A stretch of 64,000 nt of DNA from Propionibacteriaceae bacterium UBA7704 (GCA_002482525.1 DLGC01000005.1:44770-108769); one strand, 5' to 3'. Shown: positions 26,352 to 36,347, counted from the first letter of the stretch. A program made the numbers and translations. The notes: generated from the letters alone by a model not told the origin.

Positions 26352-26847
26352 CGGGTACCTCGCTGAGCAGCCCCGGGATCGGAACGATGACGACCCGGCC
26401 TTGGGCCAGATCGACATTGGGGACCAGTTCGGTCACGAACGGAACCAACCGATTGCCGTGCGCCGTGCGCACGACCAGCAGGTCCTGAGCCGGTGGATGC
26501 TCCACCGCGGCGATGGTCCCGACAGCTTCGCCATCGGGGGTCACCACCGGCAGCCCGATCAGGCTGGCGTCGTGATACTCACCGTCGGCCAGCTCATCAT
26601 CGGTGGAGTCCACCCAAAGTTCCACGCCACGCAGCGCCTCGGCCGACGCTCGGTCCGCCACACCGTCGAAGGCGACCACCAGTTTTCCCTGCACCATGCT
26701 GTGCGTAACCACCGTCAGCGTGCGCCCCTCGGCGACCAGCACGGCGCCGGCGGCGAACCGGGTCTCGATCTGATCGGTGCGCGGCCGCACCGTCACTTCA
26801 CCGCGCAATCCCTGCGGCCGTCCGATCGTTCCCACGATGACCTGCAT
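26341..26847 (-). CDS. rimM: Ribosome maturation factor RimM
   Basis: 168 residues. The start VIVGTIGRPQGLRGEVTV is the RimM signature, and the PRC-barrel-like C-terminal half has LLVVRTAHGNRLVPFV and VVIVPIPGLL. It assists 16S rRNA processing and 30S head assembly with S19. It overlaps trmD and follows khpA by 92 bp. Confidence 0.95.
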   Translation of the reverse strand: MQVIVGTIGRPQGLRGEVTVRPRTDQIETRFAAGAVLVAEGRTLTVVTHSMVQGKLVVAFDGVADRASAEALRGVELWVDSTDDELADGEYHDASLIGLPVVTPDGEAVGTIAAVEHPPAQDLLVVRTAHGNRLVPFVTELVPNVDLAQGRVVIVPIPGLLSEVPDED

Positions 26848-26939
26848 CGTTCCTCCAACCGATTCCGCCCCGTCGCGATCAGCGGACGGGGCGGACTTGG
26901 GTGGTTCTCCGTGGCCGAAGAACCAAGGTGATTCTGATG

Positions 26940-27194
26940 TCAGTTGCGACGCCGCGAGCGACGATCCACATCGACGAAATCGATGCGCACCTGCTCGCGT
27001 CCGGCCAAAGCACTGACGACCGTGCGCAGCGCGGTGGCGGTGCGACCCTGGCGACCAATCACTTTGCCGATGTCTTCAGGATGCACGCGCACCTCAAGGG
27101 TACGGGTGCGTCCGCGCTCGTATTCGCGGACCCGAACCTCATCGGGGTTCGGAACCAGCCCGCGGACCAGATGCTCCAGTGCGTCTGCGAGCAT
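26940..27194 (-). CDS. khpA: KH-domain RNA-binding protein KhpA
   Basis: 84 residues with a single KH domain, RNA-binding loop GKVIGRQGRTA, and an Arg-rich tail (DRRSRRRN). The family (YlqC/KhpA) binds RNA, often with KhpB/Jag, and is nearly always encoded between rpsP and rimM, as here. It starts 2 bp after the rpsP stop. Confidence 0.94.
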   Translation of the reverse strand: MLADALEHLVRGLVPNPDEVRVREYERGRTRTLEVRVHPEDIGKVIGRQGRTATALRTVVSALAGREQVRIDFVDVDRRSRRRN

Positions 27195-27196
27195 GC

Positions 27197-27709
27197 TCAG
27201 GACTCTTCGGACTTAGCCTCGGGCTCGGCGGCAGCGTCTGCCTCAGGTGCAGCATCCGCCTCGGGCGCAGCTTCCGGCTCTGCGGCGGCCTCAGCGGCCT
27301 CCGGTTCGGCCTTCGGCTCGTCCTTCTTGGCCTTCTTCGACTTCGAGATGGCGCTGGTCGACGGCTCATCGGCGACCTCGGCGAGCGCGGCATTGAACCG
27401 AGCGACCTTGTCGACGGGCTCCGGCTGCGGATCCACCCCAGACGGGCTGGTGTCGCCGGAGAACTTCTGCCAGTCACCGGTGCGCTTGAGGATGGCGACG
27501 ACCGCCTCGGTCGGCTGTGCACCGACGCCGAGCCAATACTGGGCGCGTTCGGAGTTCACCTTGATCACGGAAGGATCGTTCTTCGGGTGGTAGAGGCCGA
27601 TCTCCTCGATCGCCCGGCCGTCCCGCTTGGTGCGAGAGTCCATGACGACGATGCGGTAGTGCGGCGAGCGGATCTTGCCGAGCCGCTTCAGTCGAATTTT
27701 GACAGCCAC
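27197..27709 (-). CDS. rpsP: 30S ribosomal protein S16 with long acidic/Ala-rich C-terminal tail
   Basis: 170 residues from GTG 27709, giving the canonical start MAVKIRLKRLGKIRSPHYRI. The S16 core ends near residue 90-100. Beyond it is a low-complexity tail rich in Lys, then Pro-Glu-Ala-Ala repeats (EAAPEADAAPEADAA). Such tails occur in some actinobacterial S16 proteins and are presumably disordered on the ribosome surface. It heads the rpsP-khpA-rimM-trmD operon. A small palindrome, CGGTGACGTCACCG, lies in the leader at 27740-27753. Confidence 0.95.
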   Translation of the reverse strand: MAVKIRLKRLGKIRSPHYRIVVMDSRTKRDGRAIEEIGLYHPKNDPSVIKVNSERAQYWLGVGAQPTEAVVAILKRTGDWQKFSGDTSPSGVDPQPEPVDKVARFNAALAEVADEPSTSAISKSKKAKKDEPKAEPEAAEAAAEPEAAPEADAAPEADAAAEPEAKSEES

Positions 27710-27897
27710 TGGTGTGGTTTCTCCTGTAGGAACTTGGGTCGGTGACGTCACCGGCCCGGATGGGTGGAGACCGGCGGCGTTGTGGGGCAACGTCACCCGA
27801 ATCCGGATGGATCGGTGCACGCGGGCATGAGAGGGCGCCAACGGCACAGATGCGCAGGCCATTCTGCCAGATCGACGCCCTCGGGAGCGAACTGGGC

Positions 27898-29061
27898 CTA
27901 CCCGCGCACGACCCGTCCCCGCAAGATGACCAGTTTCGGGTGAGCCACGACGCCGATATCCCGACGCGGGTCGGCGTCGAAGACCACCAGATCAGCCCAG
28001 CCGCCTTCAACCACTGAGGGTGCCCCGAGCCATTCCCGCGCCCGCCAGGACGCCGCGCCCAGCGCGAAGTCCGTGCCACCGAGCCGGGCCAGCAGCGCCG
28101 CCTCGGAGCCGATGAGTCCGTGATCGATGCTGCCACCGGCATCGGTACCGGCATAGACCGGGACGCCGGCCTCGACTGCCGCCCCCAGTGTCTGGAAGCG
28201 GCGGGCGTGCAGGTCGCGCATGTGGGCGGCATAGCGCGGGAACTTCTCCTGGCCTGCCTCCGCGAACGCTGTGAAGTTCTCCAGGTTGATCATGGTGGGT
28301 ACCAGCGCCACCTGATTGGCCGCCATCACCTCGATCGTGGCCGCATCCACACCGGTGCCGTGCTCGATGCCGTCGATTCCGGCAGTGACCAACTGCTGCA
28401 CCGACTCCTCCCCGAAGCAATGTGCGGTGACCTTGGCGCCGAGCTCATGGGCCTTTGCGATCGCCGCCTGGGCGATTTCGATCGGCCATAGCGGTGCCAG
28501 ATCGCCGAGGTCACGGTCGATCCAGTCCCCCACCAGCTTCACCCAGCCGTCGCCGCGGCGCGCCTGCCGCGCCACTTCGTCGACGAGTTCGGCGGGATCG
28601 ATCTCGTTGGCGTAACCCCGCAGGTAGCGCTTGGTCACCGCGATATGACGCCCGGCGCGGATGATGCGTGGCAGATCGGCACGGTCGTCGATCCAGTGAG
28701 TGTCGATCGGTGATCCGGCGTCACGAACCAGCAAGGTGCCGGCGTCGCGGTCGCTGAGAGCTTGTGCTTCGGCGATCGCATCCGGCACAGCACCCTCGGG
28801 TCCCAAGCCGATATGGCAGTGGGCATCCACCAGGCCTGGCATGATCCAGGCATTGCGGCAGATGGTGACGGCATCGGCAACCGGTTCAGTGCGGATCAGG
28901 CCATCAACCACCCACAGGTCGGTCGGTTCGCCCTGCGGCAGCAGCACCCCGGAGAGATGCAGCCGCCCGCTCGGGATGGCGTCGTCACCAACCACCGCCG
29001 GATGGCTGTGAGCGAAGAACTCCGGTGTCCCCAGTCCGGCGGGCAGGTGATGGTGTCCCAT
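27898..29061 (-). CDS. Amidohydrolase-family metal-dependent hydrolase
   Basis: 387 residues. The metal-binding signature MPGLVDAHCHIGLGP is followed by VTAHCFGEESVQQLV, GIDGIEHGTGVD and GTDAGGSIDHGL. These are the His, His, His and Asp ligands of the imidazolonepropionase/prolidase-like amidohydrolases. The substrate cannot be assigned. It starts 11 bp after the ffh stop, so it is probably cotranscribed, though no functional tie to protein targeting is evident. A strand near the N-terminus completes the usual composite beta domain. Confidence 0.85.
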   Translation of the reverse strand: MGHHHLPAGLGTPEFFAHSHPAVVGDDAIPSGRLHLSGVLLPQGEPTDLWVVDGLIRTEPVADAVTICRNAWIMPGLVDAHCHIGLGPEGAVPDAIAEAQALSDRDAGTLLVRDAGSPIDTHWIDDRADLPRIIRAGRHIAVTKRYLRGYANEIDPAELVDEVARQARRGDGWVKLVGDWIDRDLGDLAPLWPIEIAQAAIAKAHELGAKVTAHCFGEESVQQLVTAGIDGIEHGTGVDAATIEVMAANQVALVPTMINLENFTAFAEAGQEKFPRYAAHMRDLHARRFQTLGAAVEAGVPVYAGTDAGGSIDHGLIGSEAALLARLGGTDFALGAASWRAREWLGAPSVVEGGWADLVVFDADPRRDIGVVAHPKLVILRGRVVRG

Positions 29062-29072
29062 GCGCGCTCAGG

Positions 29073-30662
29073 CTAGCGCAACGGACCTTTGTTCTTGGTG
29101 TCGAACATCTGCTGAAGTTCCGGTGGCAACGTGAAATCCGCTGCGGCGGCACCCGGGCCGGGCAACCCGGCCGGGGGCACCGCACCAAAAACCGAACCGC
29201 TGGTCGTCGGTGCCGTCACCGCCGGCGTGGCTGGACGCGGCGGCCCGGCGGGATGCTTGCCCTTCTTCTTCGCGCGGGCTTGCCGTTTCTTGCCGCCACC
29301 ACCGGCAGGAGCACCGGGAAGCCCCGGCATACCACCCATGCCCGGCATGCCACCCATGCCACCGGCCATGGCTTGCATCATCTTCTTGGCCTCAGTGAAA
29401 CGCTTCACCAGGCTGTTGACGTCCTGAACTTTGGTTCCCGAACCGTTGGCGATACGCAGGCGCCGTGAACCATTGAGAATCTTGGGGTCGGCACGCTCCG
29501 TGGGAGTCATCGAGTAGATGATGGCCTCGATCCGATCGATCTCCTTCTCGTCGATCCCGGCGACCTGATCCTTCATCTGACCCATGCCGGGCATCATGCC
29601 GAGGATCTTCGACAACGGGCCCATCCGGCGCACCGCCTGCATCTGCTCCAGGAAGTCGTCCAAACCGAAGGTGTCTTTGCCCCCTAGGAGCTTCTCGGCG
29701 GCCTTGGCACTGGCATCGGCGTCGAAGGTCTTCTGCGCCTGCTCGATCAGGGTCAGCATGTCGCCCATGTCGAGGATGCGGCTGGCCATCCGATCAGGGT
29801 GGAAGGCGTCGAAGTCGTCGAGCCCTTCCCCGGTGGAGGCGAACATGATCGGCTTGCCGGTCACCTTGGCTATCGACAGCGCCGCACCGCCGCGGGCATC
29901 GCCGTCCAACTTGGACAGCACCACCCCGTCGAAGCCGACCCCCTCGGCGAACGCATTGGCGGTGTTCACCGCGTCCTGGCCGATCATGGCATCAACCACG
30001 AACAAGATCTCGGTGGGCTGAACCGCATCACGGATGTCGGCAGCCTGTTTCATCAATTCGGCGTCCACACCCAGGCGTCCTGCGGTGTCGACGATGACCA
30101 CATCGAACAGCTTGGTCGTGGCATGCTCGATGGCTGCGCGAGCGACGGCCACCGGATCACCGACACCATTGCCGGGCTCCGGAGCGAACACCTGGACTCC
30201 GGCACGCTCACCGACTACCTGCAACTGGGTGACCGCGTTGGGACGCTGCAGGTCGGCAGCGACCAGCAGTGGCGAGTGATTCTGCTCCTTCAGCCATTTG
30301 CCCAACTTGCCAGCCAACGTCGTCTTGCCAGCACCCTGCAGACCGGCCAACATGATCACCGTCGGCGGACGCTTGGCGAAGCGCAACGGACGGTCGGCTC
30401 CACCGAGAATCTCGGTGAGCTCGGCGTTGACGATCTGAATGATCTGCTGGGCCGGGTTCAGGGCCTGGTGTATCTCGGCGCCGGTGGCGCGCTCGCGGAC
30501 CGCGGCAATGAACTCCTTGACTACGCCGAGATTCACATCGGCCTCGAGCAGAGCCAGGCGGATCTCACGCAGAGTCTCAGTCAGGTCGGCTTCGGATAGC
30601 CGTCCCTTGCCGCGCAGGTTGCGAAAGACCTGGGACAGCCGATCAGAGAGATTGTCGAACAA
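29073..30662 (-). CDS. ffh: Signal recognition particle protein Ffh
   Basis: 529 residues. The start is TTG, accepted because it gives the canonical MFDNLSDRLSQVF with AGG 7 nt ahead. The NG GTPase has GLQGAGKTTLAGKL, DTAGRLGVDAEL and SKLDGDARGG; the Met-rich M domain follows with RRLRIANGSGT. The C-terminus ends in Gly/Met-rich (GGMGGMPGMGG) and Lys/Pro/Ala-rich extensions. It binds signal sequences and 4.5S RNA and docks with FtsY. Confidence 0.97.
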   Translation of the reverse strand: MFDNLSDRLSQVFRNLRGKGRLSEADLTETLREIRLALLEADVNLGVVKEFIAAVRERATGAEIHQALNPAQQIIQIVNAELTEILGGADRPLRFAKRPPTVIMLAGLQGAGKTTLAGKLGKWLKEQNHSPLLVAADLQRPNAVTQLQVVGERAGVQVFAPEPGNGVGDPVAVARAAIEHATTKLFDVVIVDTAGRLGVDAELMKQAADIRDAVQPTEILFVVDAMIGQDAVNTANAFAEGVGFDGVVLSKLDGDARGGAALSIAKVTGKPIMFASTGEGLDDFDAFHPDRMASRILDMGDMLTLIEQAQKTFDADASAKAAEKLLGGKDTFGLDDFLEQMQAVRRMGPLSKILGMMPGMGQMKDQVAGIDEKEIDRIEAIIYSMTPTERADPKILNGSRRLRIANGSGTKVQDVNSLVKRFTEAKKMMQAMAGGMGGMPGMGGMPGLPGAPAGGGGKKRQARAKKKGKHPAGPPRPATPAVTAPTTSGSVFGAVPPAGLPGPGAAAADFTLPPELQQMFDTKNKGPLR

Positions 30663-30751
30663 GGGACACCTATCGCCGCTGGATTGAACCGCCGCTCATC
30701 CTACCGGGCAGTACCCAGCCCGGCGCTCCGCGGCTCGTCGACCCCGACGCG

Positions 30752-31240
30752 TCAGAAGGTGCGTTGGACGAACACCAGATCCAACCAGCGGTCGAACTTG
30801 CGTCCCACCTCAGGCAGCCGTCCGACCTCGACGAAGCCCAGTCGGGCGTGCAGCGCCAGCGAGGCCTCGTTGTCGCCGGCGATCGCTCCGATCAAGGCAT
30901 GTACCCCAGACCGCTGGGCCCGTTCGATGAGTTCACTCATCAGGCGCGACCCCACGCCCCTGCCGCGGGCTGCGTCGCGGACGTACACGCTGTGCTCGCG
31001 GGTGGCGGCATAACCGATCTTGGGACGAAACTCGCCGTAGGTGGCATAGCCGAGCAGTTCGGAGCCCTCGACGGCGACCAGCAGCGGATAGCCGTTCTCC
31101 GCCTTGTGGGCATACCAATCGGCATGCTGAACCGGACTCCACGGCTCGTAGTCCCAACTGGAAGTACCGGTCAGGATCGCATCGTTGTAGATGTCCAGAA
31201 TGGCCGGCAGATCGGCCGGGACTGCTTCACGAAGCTGCAT
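30752..31240 (-). CDS. GNAT N-acetyltransferase (phosphinothricin acetyltransferase-like)
   Basis: 162 residues from ATG 31240; GTG 31249, overlapping the ftsY stop as GTGA, is an equal alternative. REAVPADLPAILDIYNDA and EFRPKIGYAATREHSVYV, with the acetyl-CoA loop RGRGVGSRLMSEL, place it near the Pat/Bar group. Members acetylate phosphinothricin, methionine sulfoximine or related amines; the natural substrate here is unknown. It is coupled to ftsY by position only. Confidence 0.85.
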   Translation of the reverse strand: MQLREAVPADLPAILDIYNDAILTGTSSWDYEPWSPVQHADWYAHKAENGYPLLVAVEGSELLGYATYGEFRPKIGYAATREHSVYVRDAARGRGVGSRLMSELIERAQRSGVHALIGAIAGDNEASLALHARLGFVEVGRLPEVGRKFDRWLDLVFVQRTF

Positions 31241-31245
31241 CGCGG

Positions 31246-32394
31246 TCACTCGGCCAGGAGCGCATCGACGAAGGCCGCTGGCTCGAAGACGGCCAGATCG
31301 TCGGGGCCCTCCCCGAGGCCGATCAGCTTCACCGGGACGCCCAGTTCACGCTGGACCGGCACCACGATGCCACCCTTGGCCGATCCGTCCAGCTTGGACA
31401 ACACGATGCCGGTGATGTCGACCACCTCAGCGAACACCCGGGCCTGCGCCAAACCGTTCTGGCCGGTGGTGGCATCGATGACCAGCAGCACCTCGGTGAC
31501 CGGTGCCTTACGCTCGATGACCCGCTTGATCTTGCCCAACTCGTCCATCAGCCCGGATTTGGTGTGGAGCCGTCCGGCAGTGTCGACCACGACCACATCG
31601 ACGCCGGTCTCGATCCCCTGGGCCAAGGCGTCGAAGGCGACCGAGGCCGGATCTCCGCCTTCGGGCCCGCGAACAACCTCGACCCCGACACGGGAGCCCC
31701 AGGTCTGGAGCTGATCGGCAGCCGCGGCGCGGAAAGTATCAGCCGCTGCCAGCAGAACCGAGTGCCCCTCAGCCACCAGCACCCGTGACAGCTTTCCGAT
31801 CGTGGTGGTCTTGCCGGTGCCGTTCACGCCGACCACCAGGATTACTCCGGGGACACCGTCAGCGCCGCGCATCGACAATGACCGATCGGCGTCGGTGCCG
31901 ACCAGCCGGAGCAACTCGGTGCGCAGCGCTCGCCGCGCCGCCTCGGGATCGGCAACCCCGTCGATGGATAGCTCACGGCGTAGGGCGGCCACCAGTTCCT
32001 CGGTGGGCCCCACGCCCAGATCTGCGCTGATGAGGGTCGCTTCCAGGTCGTCCCATGCCTCGGCATCCATGCGATCAGCGGCCAATACCGACAGCAGACC
32101 TCGTGCAAAGGGGTTGTTGCTCGCTGACAGCCGGCGACGCAGCCGGGCCAAGCGGGTCGCGGCTGGCTCGGGAACATCGGTGACGGCTTCGGGTTCGCCG
32201 CCGGAGGTTTCATCAGCAGGAGGCTGGGCGTCCGTGGCCTGCTCGATGTCTGAACCCGGCTCATCGGCTTCGGCTGGCAGTTCCGCTGCGGGTTCGGCGG
32301 GGGGCAATTCGGGATTGCGCCCAACGAGGATGGTGACGGTTGCGACCAGAATGGCCAGCACGATCCCGCCGAGGACGAACCAGAAGATTTCCAC
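31246..32394 (-). CDS. ftsY: Signal recognition particle receptor FtsY
   Basis: 382 residues, GTG start. A membrane segment (IFWFVLGGIVLAILVATV) at the N-terminus is followed by an acidic linker, then the NG GTPase with GVNGTGKTTTIGKL, DTAGRLHTKSGLMDEL and SKLDGSAKGG. It receives SRP-ribosome complexes at the membrane. The transmembrane N-terminus is typical of actinobacterial FtsY. It lies downstream of smc and a small membrane protein gene. Confidence 0.97.
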   Translation of the reverse strand: MEIFWFVLGGIVLAILVATVTILVGRNPELPPAEPAAELPAEADEPGSDIEQATDAQPPADETSGGEPEAVTDVPEPAATRLARLRRRLSASNNPFARGLLSVLAADRMDAEAWDDLEATLISADLGVGPTEELVAALRRELSIDGVADPEAARRALRTELLRLVGTDADRSLSMRGADGVPGVILVVGVNGTGKTTTIGKLSRVLVAEGHSVLLAAADTFRAAAADQLQTWGSRVGVEVVRGPEGGDPASVAFDALAQGIETGVDVVVVDTAGRLHTKSGLMDELGKIKRVIERKAPVTEVLLVIDATTGQNGLAQARVFAEVVDITGIVLSKLDGSAKGGIVVPVQRELGVPVKLIGLGEGPDDLAVFEPAAFVDALLAE

Positions 32395-32423
32395 CCGGGG
32401 AGTCTAGTGGGGTGCGCTGTCGG

Positions 32424-32702
32424 TCAGCGACGATCCGAGGCCGGGGCCGGGCTGGGACGCACCGCCGAGGCGGAATCCGCGCTTCGGGCCGAGGGCCGCA
32501 ACTCGGGAATCTCCTCGAACAGATCGACCAGGACCTTCGGCGGCTCGGCATCCCCGTTGAGGTGACGAGCCGTGTTGGCCATCACATCGGCGAGCTCGGG
32601 AGCCTTGTCGGCCATCGAGCCATTCATTCCGACGGCAACAACAGCGATAATCGCCAGGGCCACGACCACGATCACGGCTGTTACGACAATGGTCACGAAC
32701 AC
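32424..32702 (-). CDS. Small single-pass membrane protein between smc and ftsY
   Basis: 92 residues, GTG start. The first ~28 residues form one membrane helix (VTIVVTAVIVVVALAIIAVV), followed by a short predicted helical stretch (KAPELADVMANTARHLNG) and a Ser/Pro/Arg-rich tail. I do not recognise a family. It is in line with its neighbours and in the same direction (87 bp after smc, 29 bp before ftsY), which supports a real gene. Confidence 0.65.
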   Translation of the reverse strand: MFVTIVVTAVIVVVALAIIAVVAVGMNGSMADKAPELADVMANTARHLNGDAEPPKVLVDLFEEIPELRPSARSADSASAVRPSPAPASDRR

Positions 32703-32788
32703 AATGGGCCCCTTCGAGGATCGGCGTTCTCCATTATGCCTGACCGCTGATCACATCCCGCACCCCTCAGGGACTTCCCCGGCAAGCT

Positions 32789-35700
32789 TCAGCTTTCCCT
32801 CAGGCGTTGACTGATCACCGTAGTCACGCCGTCCGAACGCATGGTCACGCCATAGAGTGCGTCCGCGATTTCCATGGTGCGCTTCTGGTGGGTGATGACC
32901 AGCAACTGGCTGTCGTCGCGCAGTTCCTGGTAGATCTCCAACAGCCTTCCCAAGTTCACATCATCCAGGGCCGCCTCGACCTCGTCGAGAATGTAGAAGG
33001 GGCTGGGGCGGGCTTTGAACAAGGCAACCAGGAAGGCCACCGCGACCAAGGACCGCTCGCCACCGGACAGCAACGAGAGCCGCTTGACCTTCTTACCGGC
33101 CGGGCGCGCCTCCACCTCCACCCCCGTGGTCAGCCACTCCTCGGGCTCAGTCAGCACCAATCGGCCTTCGCCACCAGGGAACAATCGGGAGAAGGCATCA
33201 GCGAAGGTGACCTCGACGTCGGCGTAGGCCTGAGCGAACACCTCCTGTACCCGGGTGTCGACGTCGTTGATGATCTCCAACAGATCCTCGCGGGACTTGC
33301 GCAGATCGACGAGTTGCTCGGCCAGGAAACCATGCCGTTCACTGAGCGCTTCGAACTCCTCCAGCGCCAACGGATTGACCTTGCCGAGCACGGCCAGGTC
33401 CCGTTCGGCGCCTCGCAGCCGCTTCTCCTGTTCGGCGCGCTGGTAGGCGATCGGTTCGGGCCGCTCGTCGTCGTCGCCATAGGGAACGCCGTCGGGGTTG
33501 ATGAGCACCGGAACCGGCACCTCGGGACCATAGTCGGCCAGCAGCGTCTCGACCTCCAGGCCGAGCTCGGCCATGGCGCGTTCAGCAAGGGCTTCGATCT
33601 TCATCTGCTGCTGGGCGCGCGCCAACTCGTCACGATGGACAGTGTCGACCATGCCCTCGAAAGCGCGAGCCAACTCGCGGCTGCGTTGCCGCGCTGCGCT
33701 CAGATCGGATTCGGCCGCGTTGCGGGCGGCCTGGGCATTGGTGCGCTCCACTTCGGCCAGGGCGCGGGAGTTGGCGATACGAAGGCTCAGCCATTCAGCA
33801 GCCTGCAGGACCGAGGCGGCGATGTCGGCCTCGCGCCGTAGCTGCTCCCGGCGGGCGGCGGCCTGGGCGCGGGCGTCGCGCTCGGCTTGAGCAGCGCGGG
33901 CGAGGCCGTTCACGCGGTCGGCCAGCGCTCGAGCACGTTCTTCGGCGGTGCGCAGAGCCAGCCGAGAGTCCATTTCTGCCGATCGCGCAGCACGGGCCAC
34001 ATCGGAGCTGCGATCCCGCTCGGTCGGATCGGCCTCACTGAGTTCGGTTTGAGCCTCGGCCAACTCCAGCCTGTGCTCCAACTCGGTCAAATGCGTCAAG
34101 GCCTGGTCGCGATGAGCGATAGCCGCCTCGGCGGCCGCGGAGAGCCGTCCGGCCTCGCCCTGGGCGGCTGCTGCGGATTGGTTCAACACCGCGGCCTCTT
34201 CGGCCAACGCTGCATACTCGGCGTCGGATTCGTGCAGCCGCGCCAAGGCCGCCTCGGTCACTGCGGAGGCTTGGGCCGCCTTCTCGCCGGCTTCAGCGAC
34301 GGCGAAGCGCAGCCGTTCGGACTCAGCCTGCGCAGCCTCCAGCTTGGCGTTGGTCTCGTCGATCGCTGCCCGCACCTCGATGACCGAGGGTGCGGCCGAC
34401 GATCCACCGGCAGCGAACCAGGAGCTGAGCAGGTCCCCATCGGTGGTGACGGCGGTGATCTCGGGGAGCCGATCCACCAGCGAGCGGGCTTGGTCGAGAT
34501 CGTCAACCACCGCCACCTTGAAGAGCAGTCGATGTAGCGGTCCACGCAACTCGTCCGAACAGCTGATGGAGTCCACCGCCCAGCGGGCGGTGCCGGGCAG
34601 GTCCGGCCACTCCCCTGGATTGACCGGCGCACCACCAAGCAGCATCCCGGCGCGTCCCAAGTCCTCGGCCTTCAGGTGGTCGAACACCTGGACAGCGGCG
34701 TCGACGCCGGTCACGGCTACCGCGTCGGCGGCGGCACCGAGGGCCGCGGCGATAGCGGCTTGGTCTCGGGTTTCGACAGTAATCAGCGCAGCCACCGAGC
34801 CCAGCAAGCCGTCGAGTTGGTCGCCGGCAGCCAGCAGCGCCGAACTACCGTCGCGTTGGGTGAGGCCCACGGCGAGCGCTTCGGCGCGGGCAGCCAAGGC
34901 GCCGCGTTCGGCGGTCGCGGCACGGTGAGCGTCCTGGAGTCGTTCCCACTCGGCTGCTGCGGCGGCCTGTTGCGCTGCGGCACTCTCATAGGCCGCATCG
35001 AGTCCGGATTCACCGGCACTCAGTCCGGCGAGCCGCGTTTCCAGCACAGCAAAATCTCGGCGGGCTTCCGCGCCGCGTTGCCTGGCCTGATCGCCGGCCT
35101 GTTCCAGCCGGTCGATCTCGGCGCCGGCGGCTTCGACGCGGCTGCGCAAGGTGTTGACCTCACCGACCAGCCGAGCCAAACCCTCCCGCCGATCAGCGAT
35201 GGCGCGTTGCTGTGCCGCATATTGCTGCTCAGCCTCGGCATTGGCCGCCTCGGCCTGCTGGCGGTGCTCGGTGGCCAGCGCCAGCGCAGCGCTCAACGCT
35301 TCGACTTCGGTGGCAAGCTCGGCCTGGGCTGCCTGAACTTCGGCGGCCTCGCGCTCGATCGCTTCGGGATCGCGTCCGGGGCGTTCCTCGGTGGTGATGG
35401 ATTGAGCGTTGCGTAGCCGGTCCCCGGCGATCGTGGCCGTGCTGGACACCCGCTCGGCCAGCCCGGCCAAGGCGTACCAGGTTTCCTGTGCCTCGGTCAG
35501 CCGCGGCAGTGCCTCCCGGCTGGCGGCCTCGGCGGCTTGTTCGGCGGCGCGGGCCTGGTCGAGCTGCGACTCCAGTTCCTGGCGACGGCGCTTCAGCTCG
35601 GCTTCGGCTTCCAACTCGGTGGCCAGTGATTGCCGGGCCTGGTGCAAATCGTCGGCATACAGGCGGGCCTTGGCGTCACGCACTTCCGCCTGTACCACGG

Positions 35701-36346
35701 CCGCCTTGCGGGCAACCTCAGCCTGCCGGCCCAGCGGCTTGAGCTGGCGTCGGATCTCGCTGAGCAGATCGTTGAGGCGATGCAAGTTCCCCTCGGTGGA
35801 TTCCAGCTTCCGCTCGGCCTTCTCCTTGCGCTTGCGATGCTTGAGGACCCCGGCGGCTTCCTCGATGAAGCCACGGCGGGTCTCCGGTGTCGCCTGCAGA
35901 ATGGAATCGAGCTGCCCCTGCCCCACGATCACGTGCATCTCGCGACCGATGCCGGAGTCGCTGAGCAACTCTTGAACATCCAGGAGCCGAGCGGGGGTGC
36001 CGTTGATGGCATATTCGGACCCGCCACTACGAAACATGGTGCGACTAATCGTCACTTCGGTGTAGTCGATGGGCAGCGCGCCGTCGGTATTGTCGATCGT
36101 CAGCAATACCTCAGCACGCCCCAATGGTGCCCGTCCGGAGGTACCGGCGAAGATGACATCTTCCATCTTGCCGCCCCGCAACGACTTGGCACCTTGCTCA
36201 CCCATGACCCAAGCCAGCGCGTCCACCACATTGGACTTTCCCGAACCGTTGGGCCCAACCACGCAGGTGATTCCCGGTTCGAAGACCATGGTCGTGCTGG
36301 AGGCGAAAGACTTGAAGCCGCGCAGGGTGAGGCTCTTGAGGTACAT
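32789..36346 (-). CDS. smc: Chromosome segregation protein SMC
   Basis: 1185 residues, normal length. The N-terminal head has GPNGSGKSNVVDALAWVMGE. Two long Ala/Glu/Arg-rich coiled coils flank a hinge at about 500-650 (LDGLLGSVAALITVE). The C-terminal head has LLSGGERSLVAVAFLVALF and Walker B FYILDEVEAALDD. It compacts and segregates chromosomes with ScpAB (not in the window). It begins 1 bp after the gtrA-like stop. Confidence 0.97.
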   Translation of the reverse strand: MYLKSLTLRGFKSFASSTTMVFEPGITCVVGPNGSGKSNVVDALAWVMGEQGAKSLRGGKMEDVIFAGTSGRAPLGRAEVLLTIDNTDGALPIDYTEVTISRTMFRSGGSEYAINGTPARLLDVQELLSDSGIGREMHVIVGQGQLDSILQATPETRRGFIEEAAGVLKHRKRKEKAERKLESTEGNLHRLNDLLSEIRRQLKPLGRQAEVARKAAVVQAEVRDAKARLYADDLHQARQSLATELEAEAELKRRRQELESQLDQARAAEQAAEAASREALPRLTEAQETWYALAGLAERVSSTATIAGDRLRNAQSITTEERPGRDPEAIEREAAEVQAAQAELATEVEALSAALALATEHRQQAEAANAEAEQQYAAQQRAIADRREGLARLVGEVNTLRSRVEAAGAEIDRLEQAGDQARQRGAEARRDFAVLETRLAGLSAGESGLDAAYESAAAQQAAAAAEWERLQDAHRAATAERGALAARAEALAVGLTQRDGSSALLAAGDQLDGLLGSVAALITVETRDQAAIAAALGAAADAVAVTGVDAAVQVFDHLKAEDLGRAGMLLGGAPVNPGEWPDLPGTARWAVDSISCSDELRGPLHRLLFKVAVVDDLDQARSLVDRLPEITAVTTDGDLLSSWFAAGGSSAAPSVIEVRAAIDETNAKLEAAQAESERLRFAVAEAGEKAAQASAVTEAALARLHESDAEYAALAEEAAVLNQSAAAAQGEAGRLSAAAEAAIAHRDQALTHLTELEHRLELAEAQTELSEADPTERDRSSDVARAARSAEMDSRLALRTAEERARALADRVNGLARAAQAERDARAQAAARREQLRREADIAASVLQAAEWLSLRIANSRALAEVERTNAQAARNAAESDLSAARQRSRELARAFEGMVDTVHRDELARAQQQMKIEALAERAMAELGLEVETLLADYGPEVPVPVLINPDGVPYGDDDERPEPIAYQRAEQEKRLRGAERDLAVLGKVNPLALEEFEALSERHGFLAEQLVDLRKSREDLLEIINDVDTRVQEVFAQAYADVEVTFADAFSRLFPGGEGRLVLTEPEEWLTTGVEVEARPAGKKVKRLSLLSGGERSLVAVAFLVALFKARPSPFYILDEVEAALDDVNLGRLLEIYQELRDDSQLLVITHQKRTMEIADALYGVTMRSDGVTTVISQRLRES

Positions 36347-36347
36347 C

